A stretch of DNA of 64,000 bases from Heligmosomoides polygyrus polygyrus (lineage: Eukaryota; Nematoda; Chromadorea; Rhabditida; Heligmosomidae). The notes beneath the pieces are model-generated. The model had not been told where the DNA came from and searched no databases. It saw only the letters and a list, made by a program, of their open reading frames with translations. The DNA is taken from the NCBI GenBank assembly GCA_947396885.1, contig OX377203.1, forward strand, positions 8,107,298 through 8,171,297, read 5' to 3'. The translations under genes were made by a program, and so were the position numbers. Shown here in pieces: positions 11,364 to 23,281 of this stretch; positions within the stretch are counted from its first letter, which is position 1; the number at the start of each line of letters is the position of its first letter.

Positions 11364-12929
11364 TATTCGAATAATTCTTCGAATAGTGAATATTCGATGT
11401 TTCAAAATTTTCGAATTCGGAAATTCGATGAACTGGAGCTGATTTATTCGGGAGGAGCTAAGCGTAAAGTGACTACTGCATTCGTCGTTCTAGGTCAGAC
11501 AACCCTCACAACTGTGACCATTAATTTCGTTGGAATAATGCGAAATAAAAGCGAAAACATTAAATTTACAATTACGTTACAATTTTCAACATGGTTCGTT
11601 TCGCCAAACAAACTTTTGTTGTAGCACCTTTCCAATGGCTCACCAGTGAAGAGTAGGACATAATAAATTTTTGAGTGTGCAAAATTGCAAAGTTTATTTC
11701 AGCGAAATTCAATGTTTTTAAATGAAAATTGGTTAAAACTTTAGTTTTATGTTTTATGCTCAATTTTGTATTTTCTTTTATAATTTAACTTTTCCGAAGC
11801 TTTTTTTTTGCTATAACATCTTCCCGATGGGCATCTCTTTCTTTATAAGACCTCTTTAAAGCCTTTAGGGAGTGCAGGTCTATGCAGAGTGCGGATGGGT
11901 TTGCTTCTCTGGCGCAGTTGGAGCACAACTACGAGCGCATGGCGCATTCTCGAGCTATCAGTGTGATAAGAACCGCCATATCAAAGTGCTCCTCGGAGAC
12001 ATGGCGACTCTAAATTTTCCAATAGGAATGGTGCATCTCGCTGGCAATAAGCAGCACTCCCATCGGATCCCGTTTGTCTCCAAGGGCCAGGGCAGTGCTT
12101 CAACGGCCGAAACGACGTCTGGTTGTGGTTGATTTAGAGGCCCTTGGACGTCAGCTGCTGGCCGGTGTCATCATAATGCTCTACTAGGCAACACGGACGG
12201 CTCTACAGGGCGCTACAAATCTTCTTCGTCGAGAAGCGTGCCCGGAATCGATGCTCGAAGGAGGAGATTCCTCGGTTCATTGAGCAGCGGTTTCCCCACC
12301 CGTGTACTTTGGTTCCCATCATTAGAGTACGCAAAATTCTGAGCATTAGGTGTTTTTAAGCAATTTTCAACGTATTTTTTGTTAAATTTCCGGTGAATCG
12401 TAGCAATTCTTTGAAAAATGGAACCTCTCCTAGTCGGGAGGGGCAACCGCAGAGTGCACAAAACGAGTGTAAAGGGTAAAATACAAAACTGCCGCATTCA
12501 TCGGGAAGCGAACCGCTGACATTCCACGCATAATACCGAAGCTATATGCTATCCATTGTGCTGCAGAGCCGGCTGCAGGCGGTATCCATGCGATTTGACA
12601 CGCGCCAAGGCTTAAGCAGGGTTTATACTTGAGTCGCTAGGGGCGCAGCGGTGTACCAATGACCTACATCGATCGTGCGCGCAGTGTAATCGATAATGAT
12701 AGGTCTCAAATCGTTGCGCGCTCGGCAGCTGTACTGTATATCACTTCCGCTTTAAACTGGACACTTTAATTTGAAACCGGACACTCATAGAAATACGATG
12801 GGCATTTTGAAAACTAATTCATGCCTATTTATTGTTCAAATATTACCAGTATTCAAATATTAATAGATATGGTCTAACGAAGTCAACATTGTTTTTTTAA
12901 AGAAATTTTTAAGATCAAAAATTCGCCTA
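11364..12929. other. Non-coding interval with one tRNA-like relic
   Basis: No host gene is recognised. On the minus strand at about 12495-12575 a tRNA-like segment has A-box-like CACAATGGATAGCA and B-box-like GCGGTTCGCTTCCC, but its ends do not pair as an acceptor stem, so it is a relic. At 12610-12730 there are Harbinger-MITE-like motifs (GGTTTATACTTGAG). Confidence 0.45.
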
Positions 12930-12944
12930 TGTAGAGTGTGTTTA

Positions 12945-13022
12945 GAAAAAATAGATCCCTGTTTGAATAATCTCAAAAAAAAATAGATCCCTGTTTGAAT
13001 AATCTCACTGTTTGAATAATCT
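12945..13022 (+). repeat. Short direct repeat, ~2.5 units
   Basis: The unit ATAGATCCCTGTTTGAATAA recurs at 12951 and 12981, with a partial third unit. Confidence 0.75.
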
Positions 13023-13032
13023 CAAAATTCGA

Positions 13033-13330
13033 CTCATGTTGTGAATGTGGCCAGCATTGAGAGCTGGGAGGGCTTCAGCTACATACTCTAACCAATCAGA
13101 CCATCAACCGTATATGCTCTCTTTGACTGACACGCATATTCAATGCGATTTGATCGGCTGACACGTTCCCACCTCCCAAATGCTGTCCACATTCGCGACT
13201 AGGGCACGACGAGGATTCTTGTCATTTGACTGCAAACAAAGTTTTTTAAGGTTTATCTGGTTTTTTGTGTATTCCCAAATGCTGTCCACATTCACGACTA
13301 GGACCCAAAATTCGCATCATTTGATCTCAA
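13033..13330. repeat. CCAAT MITE with duplicated right end
   Basis: It starts CATGTTGTGAATGTGGCCAG and contains AACCAATCAGACC. The right-end module CCCAAATGCTGTCCACATTC occurs twice (about 13178 and 13274), with duplicated following sequence of about 95 bp. Confidence 0.6.
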
Positions 13331-13857
13331 GCAAAATTGCTTAAGGTTTACCTGTTTTTCGGTTTATTTTTGGGAGAGTTCTCAGCTCGAGAAATGTAAG
13401 TGTCAACAATTTTTTTTATATTAAAACTTTGAGTGACTGTTAATGAGAAACTTCCCAATGGTTCATTTGAGGAGGACCTCCCATGCACAGCGTTTATTTA
13501 CTTAACATGTCGATAGAGAAGAGAGAGACTGGCACTCATTTTCTGTGTATCCTTCTCCTAATGAGCTTTTTCTCACGAATTCTTGTGGTTAGATTTTCCC
13601 TGATAGATCCCTTGCTCGTCTCACCATCAGAGGGAAAGGGGATCAGGAGAGAAGACATCAGGACAACTTCAGGCTTCTGGCTCATGGTAGCTAGGTCGTT
13701 GATCGTCTTCATTGTTGTTGAAGACAGGGGAGCATTCATCTCCTTAATACATGCGTTCCTAGTCTGGTCTTCCATTTATAGAACCGTTCAGGCAGGAAAA
13801 TTTGAAGTGACAGAATTGGCTTTAAGCTTGGGTGATTAAACCCAATTTTGCCGGCTC

Positions 13858-14085
13858 TACGCCCAGTCCTACCGAACCCTATATGCCAGTGGGGTAGGTG
13901 AGTTGGTACCAGACTTGTCGGGGAAGGGTAAAGCGCTGACTTGCCCATCGGCTGGTCACTTCAAGACATTGTGCGGTTAAATACGCATTCAGATCGTCTA
14001 TCGCCTCCACGACATCCCCTAGAAGTAGAATGCGTGTTGCTTCTCAGAAGAGGTTGAGAAACAGCGTCCGTCCTTTATCTATTGT
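13858..14085 (+). repeat. tRNA-derived SINE (family A), 5'-truncated
   Basis: The head is missing. From GAGTTGGTACCAGACTTGTC onward it follows the family, ending near 14085. Confidence 0.7.
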
Positions 14086-14499
14086 TATAGAATTGGCTCC
14101 AGAAGTGGAACCCGTCGATTTGCTGCAATTCTGAATTGAACACTGTAGTTGACCTCGCTCGTTCCTGGCTTTGATCAGCTGTAGATATCGCTGTTCTTCT
14201 TCTGGGTCGATAAAACATCGACCACCCATCCCCACCCACCACGCTGGTCCACCCTCATCCTCCGTGGTCGGCGCGTCTATGTTTTTCATTCGGTCGAGGA
14301 ATAAGTTCGTTGTGTGTTCTGTTGTGATTCTAGTTGCTAAAGCGCTCCTACCTTCCAGTGCTGTCCATATTCGCGACATGAACTCGTTTTTTTTGTGGAG
14401 TTTTATTCATCAATTTGCTTTTTGTTTGACGAACTGTTAAGTTTTATTGGGGAAGCATTTCTGCTCTACAAGAATGTGTTGTTTGCTATTCTAGAATAA

Positions 14500-14620
14500 T
14501 CTAGTTTTTTGCTATTTTATAGGCTTAGAAATGGAATACCCACGAGCCAAAGGTCAGCATTCTCAGCACTTTCTCGGAGAGCTTGTAGGAAAAAACTCAT
14601 TCTCGTGTGGCAGATGTTCA
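14500..14620 (+). pseudogene. Mariner 5' end relic
   Basis: TAGGCTTAGAAATGGAATAC recurs at the starts of both mariner halves in 17876-18815. A short N-terminal frame (MEYPRAKGQHS) follows and then decays. Confidence 0.5.
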
Positions 14621-14747
14621 GTTTGACTTCAAAAGTATCAAGCCTGCTTAGAAGAGTGCCCAGTTTGACGTGAAAATATATTTATGTTCAGTCTACTTCA
14701 AAAATTTCAGGCTTACTCAGAATTGTGTCCAATTTGGTGTGGAAATG

Positions 14748-15995
14748 TTAGGTTGTCCGGAAAGTTTTTAGACCAATGTCAGGGAACAATGTGTAGTTAA
14801 TAGCTTTATAAACAACCACTATCATTTAACAAAATATTCACCATTAGGATCTATCACATATTGCCGTCTTTCCGGTAGAGAGCGAATACCACGAGCGAAG
14901 AACTCCGGAGACTTGGACAGCAAGAAGGTGTTGACGCCACTTTTGACTTCCTCCCGATTTGGGAACTTTTTTCCAGCTAAGAAAGACTGCACCGACTGGA
15001 GAACGTGATAGTCACTGGGTGCCAGATCAGGATGGTACGGCGGATGGGGTACCAGTTCAATCCCGAGCTGCTCCAATTTCTTCTGCGTATTCTTTGCTGT
15101 GTGAGGTCTGGCGTTATCCATAAGAAGAAGAATTTTCCCCTTCTGGGACTGCGATAACGTAGGATTTTGCTCATTTTCTCCAGCTGAGCGCAGAACACGT
15201 TCGAGTCTACCATGGAACCGGTAGGAACCAATTCCCAGAATACTGGGCCATTGATGTTCCACCAGAAGGAAAGCAACTCCTTTTTGTCGTGATCAGGACG
15301 TTTCGGCTGTGGTTAAGGCAACGCATCGAAGTCCACCCAGTGCTTGCGGCGCACCAAATTGTCGTAGACGCAATGCTTTTCATCCTTCGTGACGATCGTG
15401 TCGATTCAAGCAAATGTGCGGCGACGGTTGAGGAGAGAAGTGCAGGTATTAACACGCTTCCGTTTGTCCTGAGACGTTGCCACTTCGCGACTTTGCCAGA
15501 AGACTGAAGAACATCGTCTACTGTGGACTTGGGAGTATTTGTAAGGTCCGAAAGTTCGCGTACAGAAAGATCAGGTCGAGCACCGCAGGAGGCGAGTACG
15601 AACTGCCTGTTCTGCGTATTTGGTCGACCTGTGCGTCGGGAATCCTCGAGCGATTTGTCACTGTTGTCGAACTTGCAGTACCAATTGGAGCACGTCGCCC
15701 GAGAGGGAGCTTGCTCCTTCATTGTCTCCTGCAGACAGCGATGGGCCTCGTTCGGGGATCGGCCGGAGCGGTACTGTAGAAGGAGGGCTTGTCGGTAGAG
15801 CATCTTCTCGCCGTGCATTGCAAAGGCTCCACTGGGAACTGGAGAGGATATGTCGCACATGCTGCTGTTATTTACACATACAGGACGTGAAACATAAATT
15901 TCCCAAGTCCGGCCCTCTCACATCTTCACCTGGCAAAGGTACGTGGTCTTGATTATTACCATGCATTTAGTCTAAAAACTTTCCGGACAACCTAA
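14748..15995 (-). mobile_element. Mariner element, full length, inactive
   Basis: The inverted ends TTAGGTTGTCCGGAAAGT and ACTTTCCGGACAACCTAA enclose 1248 bp. A TA follows on the right and joins directly to the next mariner at 15998. The left flank is TG rather than TA. Confidence 0.9.
14822..15860 (-). pseudogene. Mariner transposase, frameshifted
   Basis: The N-terminal half (about 15450-15860) shows YRQALLLQYRSGRSPNEAHR and SLEDSRRTGRPNTQNRQ. The C-terminal half (14822-15262) shows [16 protein letters not shown] and [18 protein letters not shown], ending DPNGEYFVK. They lie in different frames, so at least one frameshift (about 15250-15450) separates them, and the first catalytic Asp region is garbled. 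This lineage differs from the 15998 element: MDNARPH rather than HDNARPH. Confidence 0.85.
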
Positions 15996-15997
15996 TA

Positions 15998-17280
15998 TTA
16001 GGTTGTAACGAAATAACTGGCACTGAACCACTGTAAATTTGAACAGTTAATATCTCGGCTTGTAGGCAAGTTTATTAATCGAAATAAAAACCTTCTGATT
16101 CTACACATCTTTGCCAACGTGACACAAGCCTTTTTATCCCAGTAGCATAAAAATCAGAAGTTCTGGAATTGACGAAATCTTCGAAGGCACTTTCGGCATC
16201 CTGTTGGTATTTGAATATTTTCCCTACCTAGAAGTCGCCAAGATGCTTGAAGAAATGGTAATCTGTTGGGGAGAGGTCGGAAGAAAACGGAGGATGTGGT
16301 AGAGTTTCAATGCTCAGCTCATTCAATTTCTGTAACGTCATTCGTGCTACATGGGGGCGAGCATTGTCGTGCAGAAGGAGAACTCGCCTTCGGTTTACCA
16401 AGGCCGGCCGGATACCCTTCAACTTTTTCATCATTTCTTCAATTTCAACGCAGTACTTCTCTGCCGTGATGGATTCACCGGGAGGGAGGAAGCTGTGGTG
16501 AATAATTCCCAGCGAACACCACCATACTGTCACCATTACTTTCTTTTGGTGCAATTCCGGCTTCGCAAAAACCTTGGGGCTCTCATCGCTGTCCACCCAC
16601 TGTGCCGATCGTCGCCTGTTGTCGTACATGATCCATTTCTCGTCACAGGTTACGATGCGATCAAGTAATGGGTCCGTTTCGTTCCGTAGAAGCAGTGCGG
16701 ACGAGATCTCATATCGTCGGTTTCTTTGCTCCTCAGACAGCTCGTGAGGCACCCATCTTTCCAGCTTTTTGGTCTTTCCAATTTCCTTCAGATGCCGGGC
16801 AGCTGTGTTGTGACTGACGCCAAGAACCTTCGCTATCTCCCTGGTACCTTTGTGTGGATCCCCCTCTACCACATCTCTCAGCTTGTCCTCATCAACATCA
16901 CAATGCCTCCCACGACCTTCATGTCCTTCCAAGCTCTCATCTCCATTCCGGAACCTCTGATACCAACGATACGCCGTCCGAATTGTGGAACATCCTTGAC
17001 CGAATGCGGCGTTGATCTTCTCGTCCGCCTCCTTAGCTGTAGTGCCCAGGTGGAATTCATACAAGTAAATGCCTCGGATTACCCTTTTGTCCATCTGCAA
17101 AAAAGCCACTAAAACTCTAACGTTTTCCCACTTTTACATAGAAAATTTGGTACTCACCGGTAGGGCAAAGTTTGCGCTTCTAAATGATATGCCACATGTT
17201 ACGGTTTGTTCTTGATCAAACGCGTAAAGACGCGCCAAAAAATGGCGCGAGCCAGTGCCACTTAATTCGTTACAACCTAA
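15998..17280 (-). mobile_element. Mariner element, nearly intact
   Basis: The inverted ends TTAGGTTGTAACGAAATAAC and GTTACAACCTAA enclose 1283 bp, with TA at 15996-15997 and at 17281-17282. The TA on the left is shared with the neighbouring mariner. Confidence 0.92.
16072..17109 (-). pseudogene. Mariner transposase, C-terminal frameshift
   Basis: An open frame of 293 codons starts at 17109. It has the helix-turn-helix region (YLYEFHLGTTAKEADEKIN, IRTAYRWYQRFRNGDESLEG), the WVPHEL linker, and the DD34D triad: Asp in VTCDEKW, Asp in LLLHDNARPH, and Asp in SSDLSPTDYHFFKHL with 34 residues between the last two. After HLGDF the frame stops at 16228. The remaining C-terminus lies in another frame, so the enzyme lost its last ~50 residues through one indel. 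It is otherwise intact and looks young. Confidence 0.9.
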
Positions 17281-17387
17281 TAGTATATTAGTGCACGAGC
17301 ATTCATGAAAAAGTCGTCAAATAAATGCGTGGGAGACTAGATTTTCGACACATTGGTGCTGGAAAAGGGGGTAGCATAAGATTTTAA

Positions 17388-17652
17388 AACCGCTTGCGAA
17401 ATGCGCCATGCATTCTACTTTTGCGGGATGTCGTGAAAGTGATTTGAATGCGTATTTGGCCATACAATGACTTGCGGTGGCCAGCCGCTGAACAATTCAA
17501 CGCTTTATCCTTAACCGACAAGTCTGCTACCAATTCACGGACCCCAGAGGAATCGAATGCTTGGTTGGTCTGGGCAGGAAATTCGAACCAGAGACCTTGT
17601 ATCGGGTGCACGCGACAACCGACACCTCATCCGACTGCGCTACACGCAACCC
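17388..17652 (-). repeat. tRNA-derived SINE (family A)
   Basis: The head is at ~17640 (CCGACTGCGCTACACGC on the + strand), with the internal family motifs preserved and a slightly truncated tail. Confidence 0.78.
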
Positions 17653-17875
17653 AAAAGACGAGGTTAGAAATATAATTTTCATTCTCGACTTGATTAGTAA
17701 AGGCCGGTAAAATATTAGGTTGAGGATTAAGTTCGTAGCGTTTTCTTCGAAGAGTTGTATCCAAGCGACTTGCTCTTTTAGGCAACTGTTTATGCTTATT
17801 AGAAAAGGCTTTTTCTTTTTATTTGTTTTTAGAAAAAATGTCGTTGGTTTTATTTGTTATTTTTTAGCCTTAGAA

Positions 17876-18815
17876 ATGGAATACTCAGGAGGCAAGAATC
17901 AGCACATTCGATATCTGTTCTCCTTCCAATTTCGTCACTGTCAAAGAGCAGCCGAAGCAACACGGGGTATTTGAGAGGTGTACGGGGAAGGAGGGTGTCG
18001 TACGCGAGTCTTCAGCACGAAAATGGTTTTCGAATTCGACGTTGAACGGCGACTTTGACCTCGACGACTGCCATCGTAGCGGAAGGCCTTCGGAATTCGA
18101 TGGCGAGCGTCTCAAGGCATTTTTGGAAGGGAGCGGTTGCCAAGCAGGCCGTTAATTAGCCGACAAATGAACATCGATAAAAAACGGTTCTTATACATCT
18201 GCGTGCGATGGGACTTAGCGAAAAATTGGGAGCCTGGATGCCCCACGGTCTGACTGAAATCAACGACTAACGCCTTCTAGTTGTTCCGTCCAGCATCATG
18301 CCATAAGCCACGTTTTTTTTGTACAAATTTAGCCTTCAACCCAATATTGACATATGACCACCATCCCTCATCTTCTCTGATGATTCGGTGCAGAAAAATT
18401 CGGTGTATTTATGAACGCATGTTGCTCGATACCAAGTGAGACGTGGTGAAGCAACTTGAAGACGTTGTTCCTTGTTGATTTCAGTCAGACCGTGGGGCAC
18501 CTAGGATCCCAATTTTTTTGGCAAATTCCATCGAGATGGATAAGAGCCGTTTTTGATCAAAGTTCATTTTGCCGGATAATTAACGACTTTGTTGGCCACT
18601 GTTCTCTTCCAAAAATGCCTTGAGACGCTCTCCATCGAACTCCGAAGGCCTTCCGCTATGGGGGCTGTCGTCGAAGTCAAAGTCGCCGTTCAACTTCGAA
18701 CTTCGCAAACTATTTTCGTGCTGTCGACTCGCCTACGATACCATCCTTGTCCGTACAACTCGCAAATATCCCAGGTTGACCACGACGAAAGGATTGTACT
18801 GATTTTTCCTGGGTA
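17876..18815. pseudogene. Two inverted mariner 5' halves (foldback)
   Basis: On the + strand from 17876 a mariner N-terminus reads MEYSGGKNQHIRYLFSFQF, then RRLDLDDCHRSGRPSEF-type sequence (frame shifts between) and RLKAFLEG, fading near 18300. On the minus strand from ~18815 back to ~18300 the same 5' half occurs again and extends further into the domain before the first Asp. The two halves face each other. The reading is full of stops. Confidence 0.7.
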
Positions 18816-18982
18816 TTCCATTTCTAAGCCTAAAAAATTACAAAAAACAAAGCTATCCTAAAAAAACAAATAAGAAATTTTTTGTAGAGCAGAAAAATTA
18901 CTTACATACTAATGAACACAGATGGCTTGTCAAACAGAAAGCAAATCGTTTAATCAAAAATCTTCGAAAAAAAGTCGGGTTC

Positions 18983-19262
18983 ATGTCGCGAACATGGGCA
19001 GCATTGAAAGATGGGAGCGCGCCAGCCAATAGGATCGCAGCAAATTGGCGTGCCATTCGGGGACAACTTATACGGTCAGTAGTACCCCACTTGGTTGGCG
19101 TCCCGAATATGGGCAGCATTGGAAGGTAGGAGCGCAGCAGCCAATAAGATCGCTACAATTGGAATGCCATTCGGGGAGGGCTGACACGGTCAGCAGTACC
19201 CTAATTGGTTGGCGTGTGCTCAGTGGTGATCTTTCTTTGGTTATGATTGGCTGGCGCGCTCC
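18983..19262. repeat. CCAAT MITE, tandem double copy
   Basis: It starts CATGTCGCGAACATGGGCAG. A second CGAATATGGGCAGCATTGG start lies inside at ~19107. Several CCAAT/ATTGG motifs are present, and it ends GATTGGCTGGCGCGCTCCC. Confidence 0.7.
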
Positions 19263-19369
19263 CAATTAACAAATTTTTGTAGAGCAGAAAAAATACTTTC
19301 TAATGAACACAAACTGTTTGTCAAGCAAAAAGCAAATCGTTTAATAAAGCTCTTCGAATAAAGGCGAGT

Positions 19370-19566
19370 GCATGTCGCGAATATGGACAGCATTGGAAGG
19401 TAGTAGCGCGGCAGCCAATAAAATCGCTGCCAATTGGCGTGCGATTTAGAGAAGGATTATTTGATCGGTGCGCTGATTGGCTGGCATGTGTTCGGTCGGT
19501 GATCTCTTGGTTATGATTGGCTGGCGCGCTCCCACCTTTCAATGCTGCCCATTTTCGCGACATGAA
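19370..19566. repeat. Palindromic CCAAT MITE
   Basis: Ends CATGTCGCGAATATGGACAG and CTGCCCATTTTCGCGACATG are inverted. Three CCAAT/ATTGG motifs lie inside. Confidence 0.75.
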
Positions 19567-20118
19567 CAAAAAACGTTACGAACTTCTTCCTCAACCTAAT
19601 AGTTTGCAGAACCTGCTTGCTCTCTTATTAGCGTCAAAATAATCATCCCCCGACATTTCTCTTCGAACTTTTTGACATGCCTAACACACCAGCCGCTTCT
19701 AGAATTCTGCACTTTTCTGCAGGCGCGTAGTTGTCGCGAAGTTCGTCATTGTTCCACAGGTTTTTTTGGTCGCGTTTCTTTTTTTCTGAACTCGGCCCAT
19801 ATTTCACGGCGGTTTTTCCTATTCTTTCGGGACGGCGCACTTCAGTTCTTTATAGCACGTCTCTCAGGGCACATACAGTCCTCGTCAACGTTTTTGTTCG
19901 GGCTGTGTCTGTCGAATGTGTCACTAAAGGCCTAGGAACGGAGAGGAGTTTCAAGAACGGTCTCATCGTATATAAGCGACATCGGTTGCGGCAGTAGCTC
20001 ATTCTGTCGTCCAGCAGTCCAAAACCCTCTTCAGTTGCTCATATGCGGCTTAGAAAATCTATCCTAGTGGGGTGGGGGAAGGTTGCTTCTGTCTGTCTGT
20101 TTGATGACGACAGCGAAG
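19567..20118. other. Non-coding interval
   Basis: No gene or element is recognised. Confidence 0.4.
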
Positions 20119-20357
20119 TTAGGTCGTTGCATATGAAATGGCCAATTTTGACTGAAAGCTTTGACAGGTCATAACTTTGCGACGTCAAGGACTCGGCGAG
20201 AGGCATTTATGTCACAAAAGCCACAAATGCTAAGAAAGCGGAGATTCTGCGCTGTAAGAAGCTAAATAAATTGCCTGAAACGGAAGCATTCGTAGGAACG
20301 AAAAATCGACCTTAAATTGCGGTAACAAAATCGGTTATTTCGTATGCAACGATCTAA
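20119..20357. mobile_element. Mariner-type MITE, 239 bp
   Basis: It begins TTAGGTCGTTGCATATGAAA and ends with the inverse TTTCGTATGCAACGATCTAA, followed by TA. No coding capacity is seen. A second, half copy lies at 42562-42617 next to a receptor exon. Confidence 0.75.
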
Positions 20358-21319
20358 TATGTAGGCTATTCTACTACAGACAGGCCACACACCAAGCTGG
20401 ACTACGAGAGGACAATGCGGGAGTAAAATATTTGTGTTGGTTTCGCTTTTATAGCGGCGACTCCCTCCACTCCCAATTCGCCGCTTGCGATGAAGACAGA
20501 TCCAGCTCTATTTTTATTTTATTTTCCGGAGCCTTGAGGCGCCTTTTTTACAACGCAATGATTTTACATATATTCGGAATGTAAAAAAAGTAAAGATTAC
20601 ATTGAATGCACAGAGATTTTTGCAATAAAGGTCCAAATGAGATAATTCAGAAGGTCGTGTTATATTTTACTGAAGGTGTATGTTCTATGTACTAACATAA
20701 TGCCCTTAAAAAGCGAAGTTGAACCAATTCCTCCTTGTCTTTCTTCTTTCCGACGTAAAGCTATGTAGGGGTGGACAGCCGTTGTGCCTTTATAGTGGTC
20801 CGTTTTCTGCAGCGCCCCCATGATCGTGAAGGTGTTTTCAGCCACTCGTCTCCTTGCTCATTAAAGTCATCACATTTCAAAGAGTATGGATGTGAGCAGT
20901 GTGCAGAGTTTTTCGTGTACTCTTCGATGAGCTCGTGATTGCAGTCGTTCCTCGAGTTTAAGAGCCTTCTCGGCGCTAGAGCTTTATCAGCTGTTTGGCT
21001 ACAGCTTCTGATCAAAGGACGAGTTAGCAAAGCGCCGCATTTCAATTTCTCTAAAAGCCACTGGATTTGATTGTGGTCATACAGAACTCGCTTAAGAAAA
21101 AATTTATAGTGACGATGGTGAGACATCTGACTGGCTATGCAGCAGCAAGAAACTCTTGGTTTACAGCTAGATTGCCGTCATAGCACACATTCCATACATT
21201 GACTTCCGAAGGCCAGGTGATCGAAAATTCAGTATTTTTTCTTCCAGAATTTTTTGTGGTTTATTTTTTGGGAAGGTGCTCAGCTCAAAACATGCACATA
21301 GGTGCCAATAATTTCCTTA
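20358..21319. other. Non-coding interval
   Basis: A minus-strand frame at 20761-21126 shows no recognisable family and is not called. No other feature is seen. Confidence 0.35.
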
Positions 21320-21970
21320 TATTAAAACCAGCAGATTCCCCAGCGATATTTGGACTTCTTCATGTACTGCAGCGGATCTGCCAATTGCGACGTCTCCCAT
21401 AGCTCCGAGCTTCGTAGGCTTTCTTGCCATTGCTGATGAAGGCTTGTCCTTAGAAGACATCTCTCCAGTGCACGATGCGTAGTTTGCATCGCTCTGGCGA
21501 TTGACTTGTTGTCGGGCCAGGTTTCCGTCGCGTAACACATCGCAGGCAGTACAGAGGCGTTGAGTATCGAGGCCCTGAGGCCGGCATCCTTGACCTGATC
21601 GGTGGCTTCGCGAATCGAACTGAAGGCTGCCCATGCTGCGCGTCTCCTGCGGGCGATTTCAGGAGCGAGGTCGTCACCCATGTTCAGCTCTCTTCCCAGA
21701 TAGACGTAGGAGTCGACCTGTTGTAGAGCGACTCCACTCAACCTTACGAGTCCTGTGTCACACCACTGGTTGACGACCATAAATTGTGTTTGGGCATATT
21801 CATGTCCAATCCAATCTTTATACCTGCCACATTGAGCTCGTTCAGCATTTCCTCGACTTCTGCCGTGCTTTTTTGTTCGGTGTTATGTGTCGTTCGAAAG
21901 AGAATGCCTTGCTCTATAAGAATTTGTGTCGCGTTTATTGTCCCATGCTGATTTCTGTCGAATATCAACA
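21320..21970 (-). pseudogene. RTE-like non-LTR retrotransposon, RT C-terminal fragment
   Basis: Reading the minus strand, LNELNVAGIKIGLDMNMPK comes first (motif after the YADD loop). A frameshift follows, then VDSYVYLGRELNMGDDLAPE, ARRRRAAWAAFSSIREATDQ, and ASVLPAMCYATETWP. This order is typical of RTE-clade RT thumb and connection regions. The fragment lacks the catalytic YADD part and both ends. Confidence 0.8.
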
Positions 21971-22137
21971 AAATGCCAAAAAGAGAACGTATTCTTGTAG
22001 TTATTGTTATTGTTATTCTTTGATTACGATTGCATAAAACAATACGTTAGAAAACAAACACAGAAACAATCAGAAAAAAGAGCACAGGGACAAATACGTA
22101 CAAATAGTGAGACAATACTTACATGCAGTCATACTAT

Positions 22138-22470
22138 TCAACCAATTTCAGATCTGAGCAACAAGCTTTCAACTCGGCTTCTGAATTGTTTCGGTGTTAG
22201 GGGAAACTGAAGGCACTTAGCGAATTTCAGGTATAAACTACCTGCCCTATAAGTGAAAGACATTGCTCGTAAATTGGTTCTTGGCCGAGGTAGCTGTAGC
22301 TTAGCGGAGCCACCTATTGTATGCGAAGTCTTCATCTTAAATAATCTACAAGGCCCAGAATCGGTGGTAAAGCATAACAACTTGTGTACAAGACAGATGT
22401 CAAAAACCCTGCGGCGAGAATCTAGGGATGGTAGTCCGAAACATTTATTTCTGAATGATGCCTTGTACAC
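22138..22470 (-). pseudogene. CR1/jockey-like retrotransposon C-terminal tail
   Basis: The minus-strand frame reads SRRRVFDICLVHKLLCF, then PRPRTNLRAMSFTYRAGSLY and PLTPKQFRSRVESLL. The RTN...FTYR...W/Y...P pattern is the usual C-terminus downstream of the RT in CR1/jockey-type ORF2. 5'-truncated relic. Confidence 0.65.
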
Positions 22471-23153
22471 GTGAATATACGAAACTCCCTATTCTAAGAA
22501 GAAGCTTCCTGGTAGAGTTGTTCTCTACTTTCTCTGTTGTATAGATGTTCTTTTTCTTATACGGAGCAAATACGGACACACTTGACTAACAATGGGACAT
22601 ACATAAGTGTTGTACACCTAAGAAGAACAGATTTATTCCTAGTGACTAATGCCTTAAAGATGTTATATGTTCGTAGCATAGCCGTATTACATATAGCACG
22701 TATATGCCTTGTAGTACAGAACACCGTCTTCCAAATGCTGTCAAAAGCTGCGCAAAAATTCTAAACCTAAGCGGAGAGAACAAGTGCGCAAGTGGCGTTT
22801 TTTATTTTTTACTTTTCGCTTTAACGACCTAAAATTGATAAAATTCAGGATGAAAAAAGAAATGCAATGCATGCTCTGATAGAGCAAACCATTCTCTTTC
22901 GAAAGTTGTATAGCGCTACGCAAAAGTACGCCAGGACTTATGGGACAACGTAATAGTTGAAATCGAAAATATTGTTTTAAAATTCATTAATGATAACGAT
23001 CCGTTTCTTTAATGTTTTCGCTCCTCTTTCGACGTTTCACCTTCAATCGTTTCCTCCGTTGCTTTCGAAATCGTGTCCAATATGTCGACGTCGAACAGCT
23101 TGATTTTGCCTCATTTTCGAGTCTATTTTTTAATATCGAAATTTTGATTTCAG
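22471..23153. other. Upstream region of the receptor gene
   Basis: AT-rich, without recognisable coding sequence. It is the immediate 5' flank (or outron) of the first coding exon. I see no convincing TATA element or identifiable promoter motif. Confidence 0.4.
23143..23153 (+). promoter_or_regulatory. Probable SL trans-splice acceptor
   Basis: ATTTTGATTTCAG lies 3 nt before the ATG of coding exon 1. An acceptor this close to the start codon is usual for trans-spliced nematode mRNAs. A cis-spliced 5' UTR exon is the alternative. Confidence 0.6.
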
Positions 23154-23156
23154 GCA

Positions 23157-23281
23157 ATGATCCGGTTAGCCGAAACACGGGACGCCGGTGAAGCTGTGTG
23201 TCTGCGACAGGAGCGTAACTTCACTCTGCCGCAGTCCATAGAGGACGGCTTCTTCTGCGACAACACCGAGGAGGACAGTGT
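23157..23281 (+). CDS. tkr-1: tkr-1 coding exon 1 (N-terminus)
   Basis: It encodes the extracellular N-terminus, 41 codons plus 2 nt, with a likely N-glycosylation site (NFT). There is no signal peptide, as is usual for this class. The donor is GTGAGTGT. Its phase (2 nt over) fits exon 2 exactly, which is the main evidence joining it to the gene. Confidence 0.8.

Noticed and set aside
13483..13839. 118-codon + strand frame with hydrophobic stretches
   Set aside because: No splice context, start context or family match; a shadow frame on the other strand is nearly as long.
20761..21126. 121-codon minus-strand frame
   Set aside because: No recognisable domain, no splice sites in the right places and ordinary base composition; not enough to call a gene.
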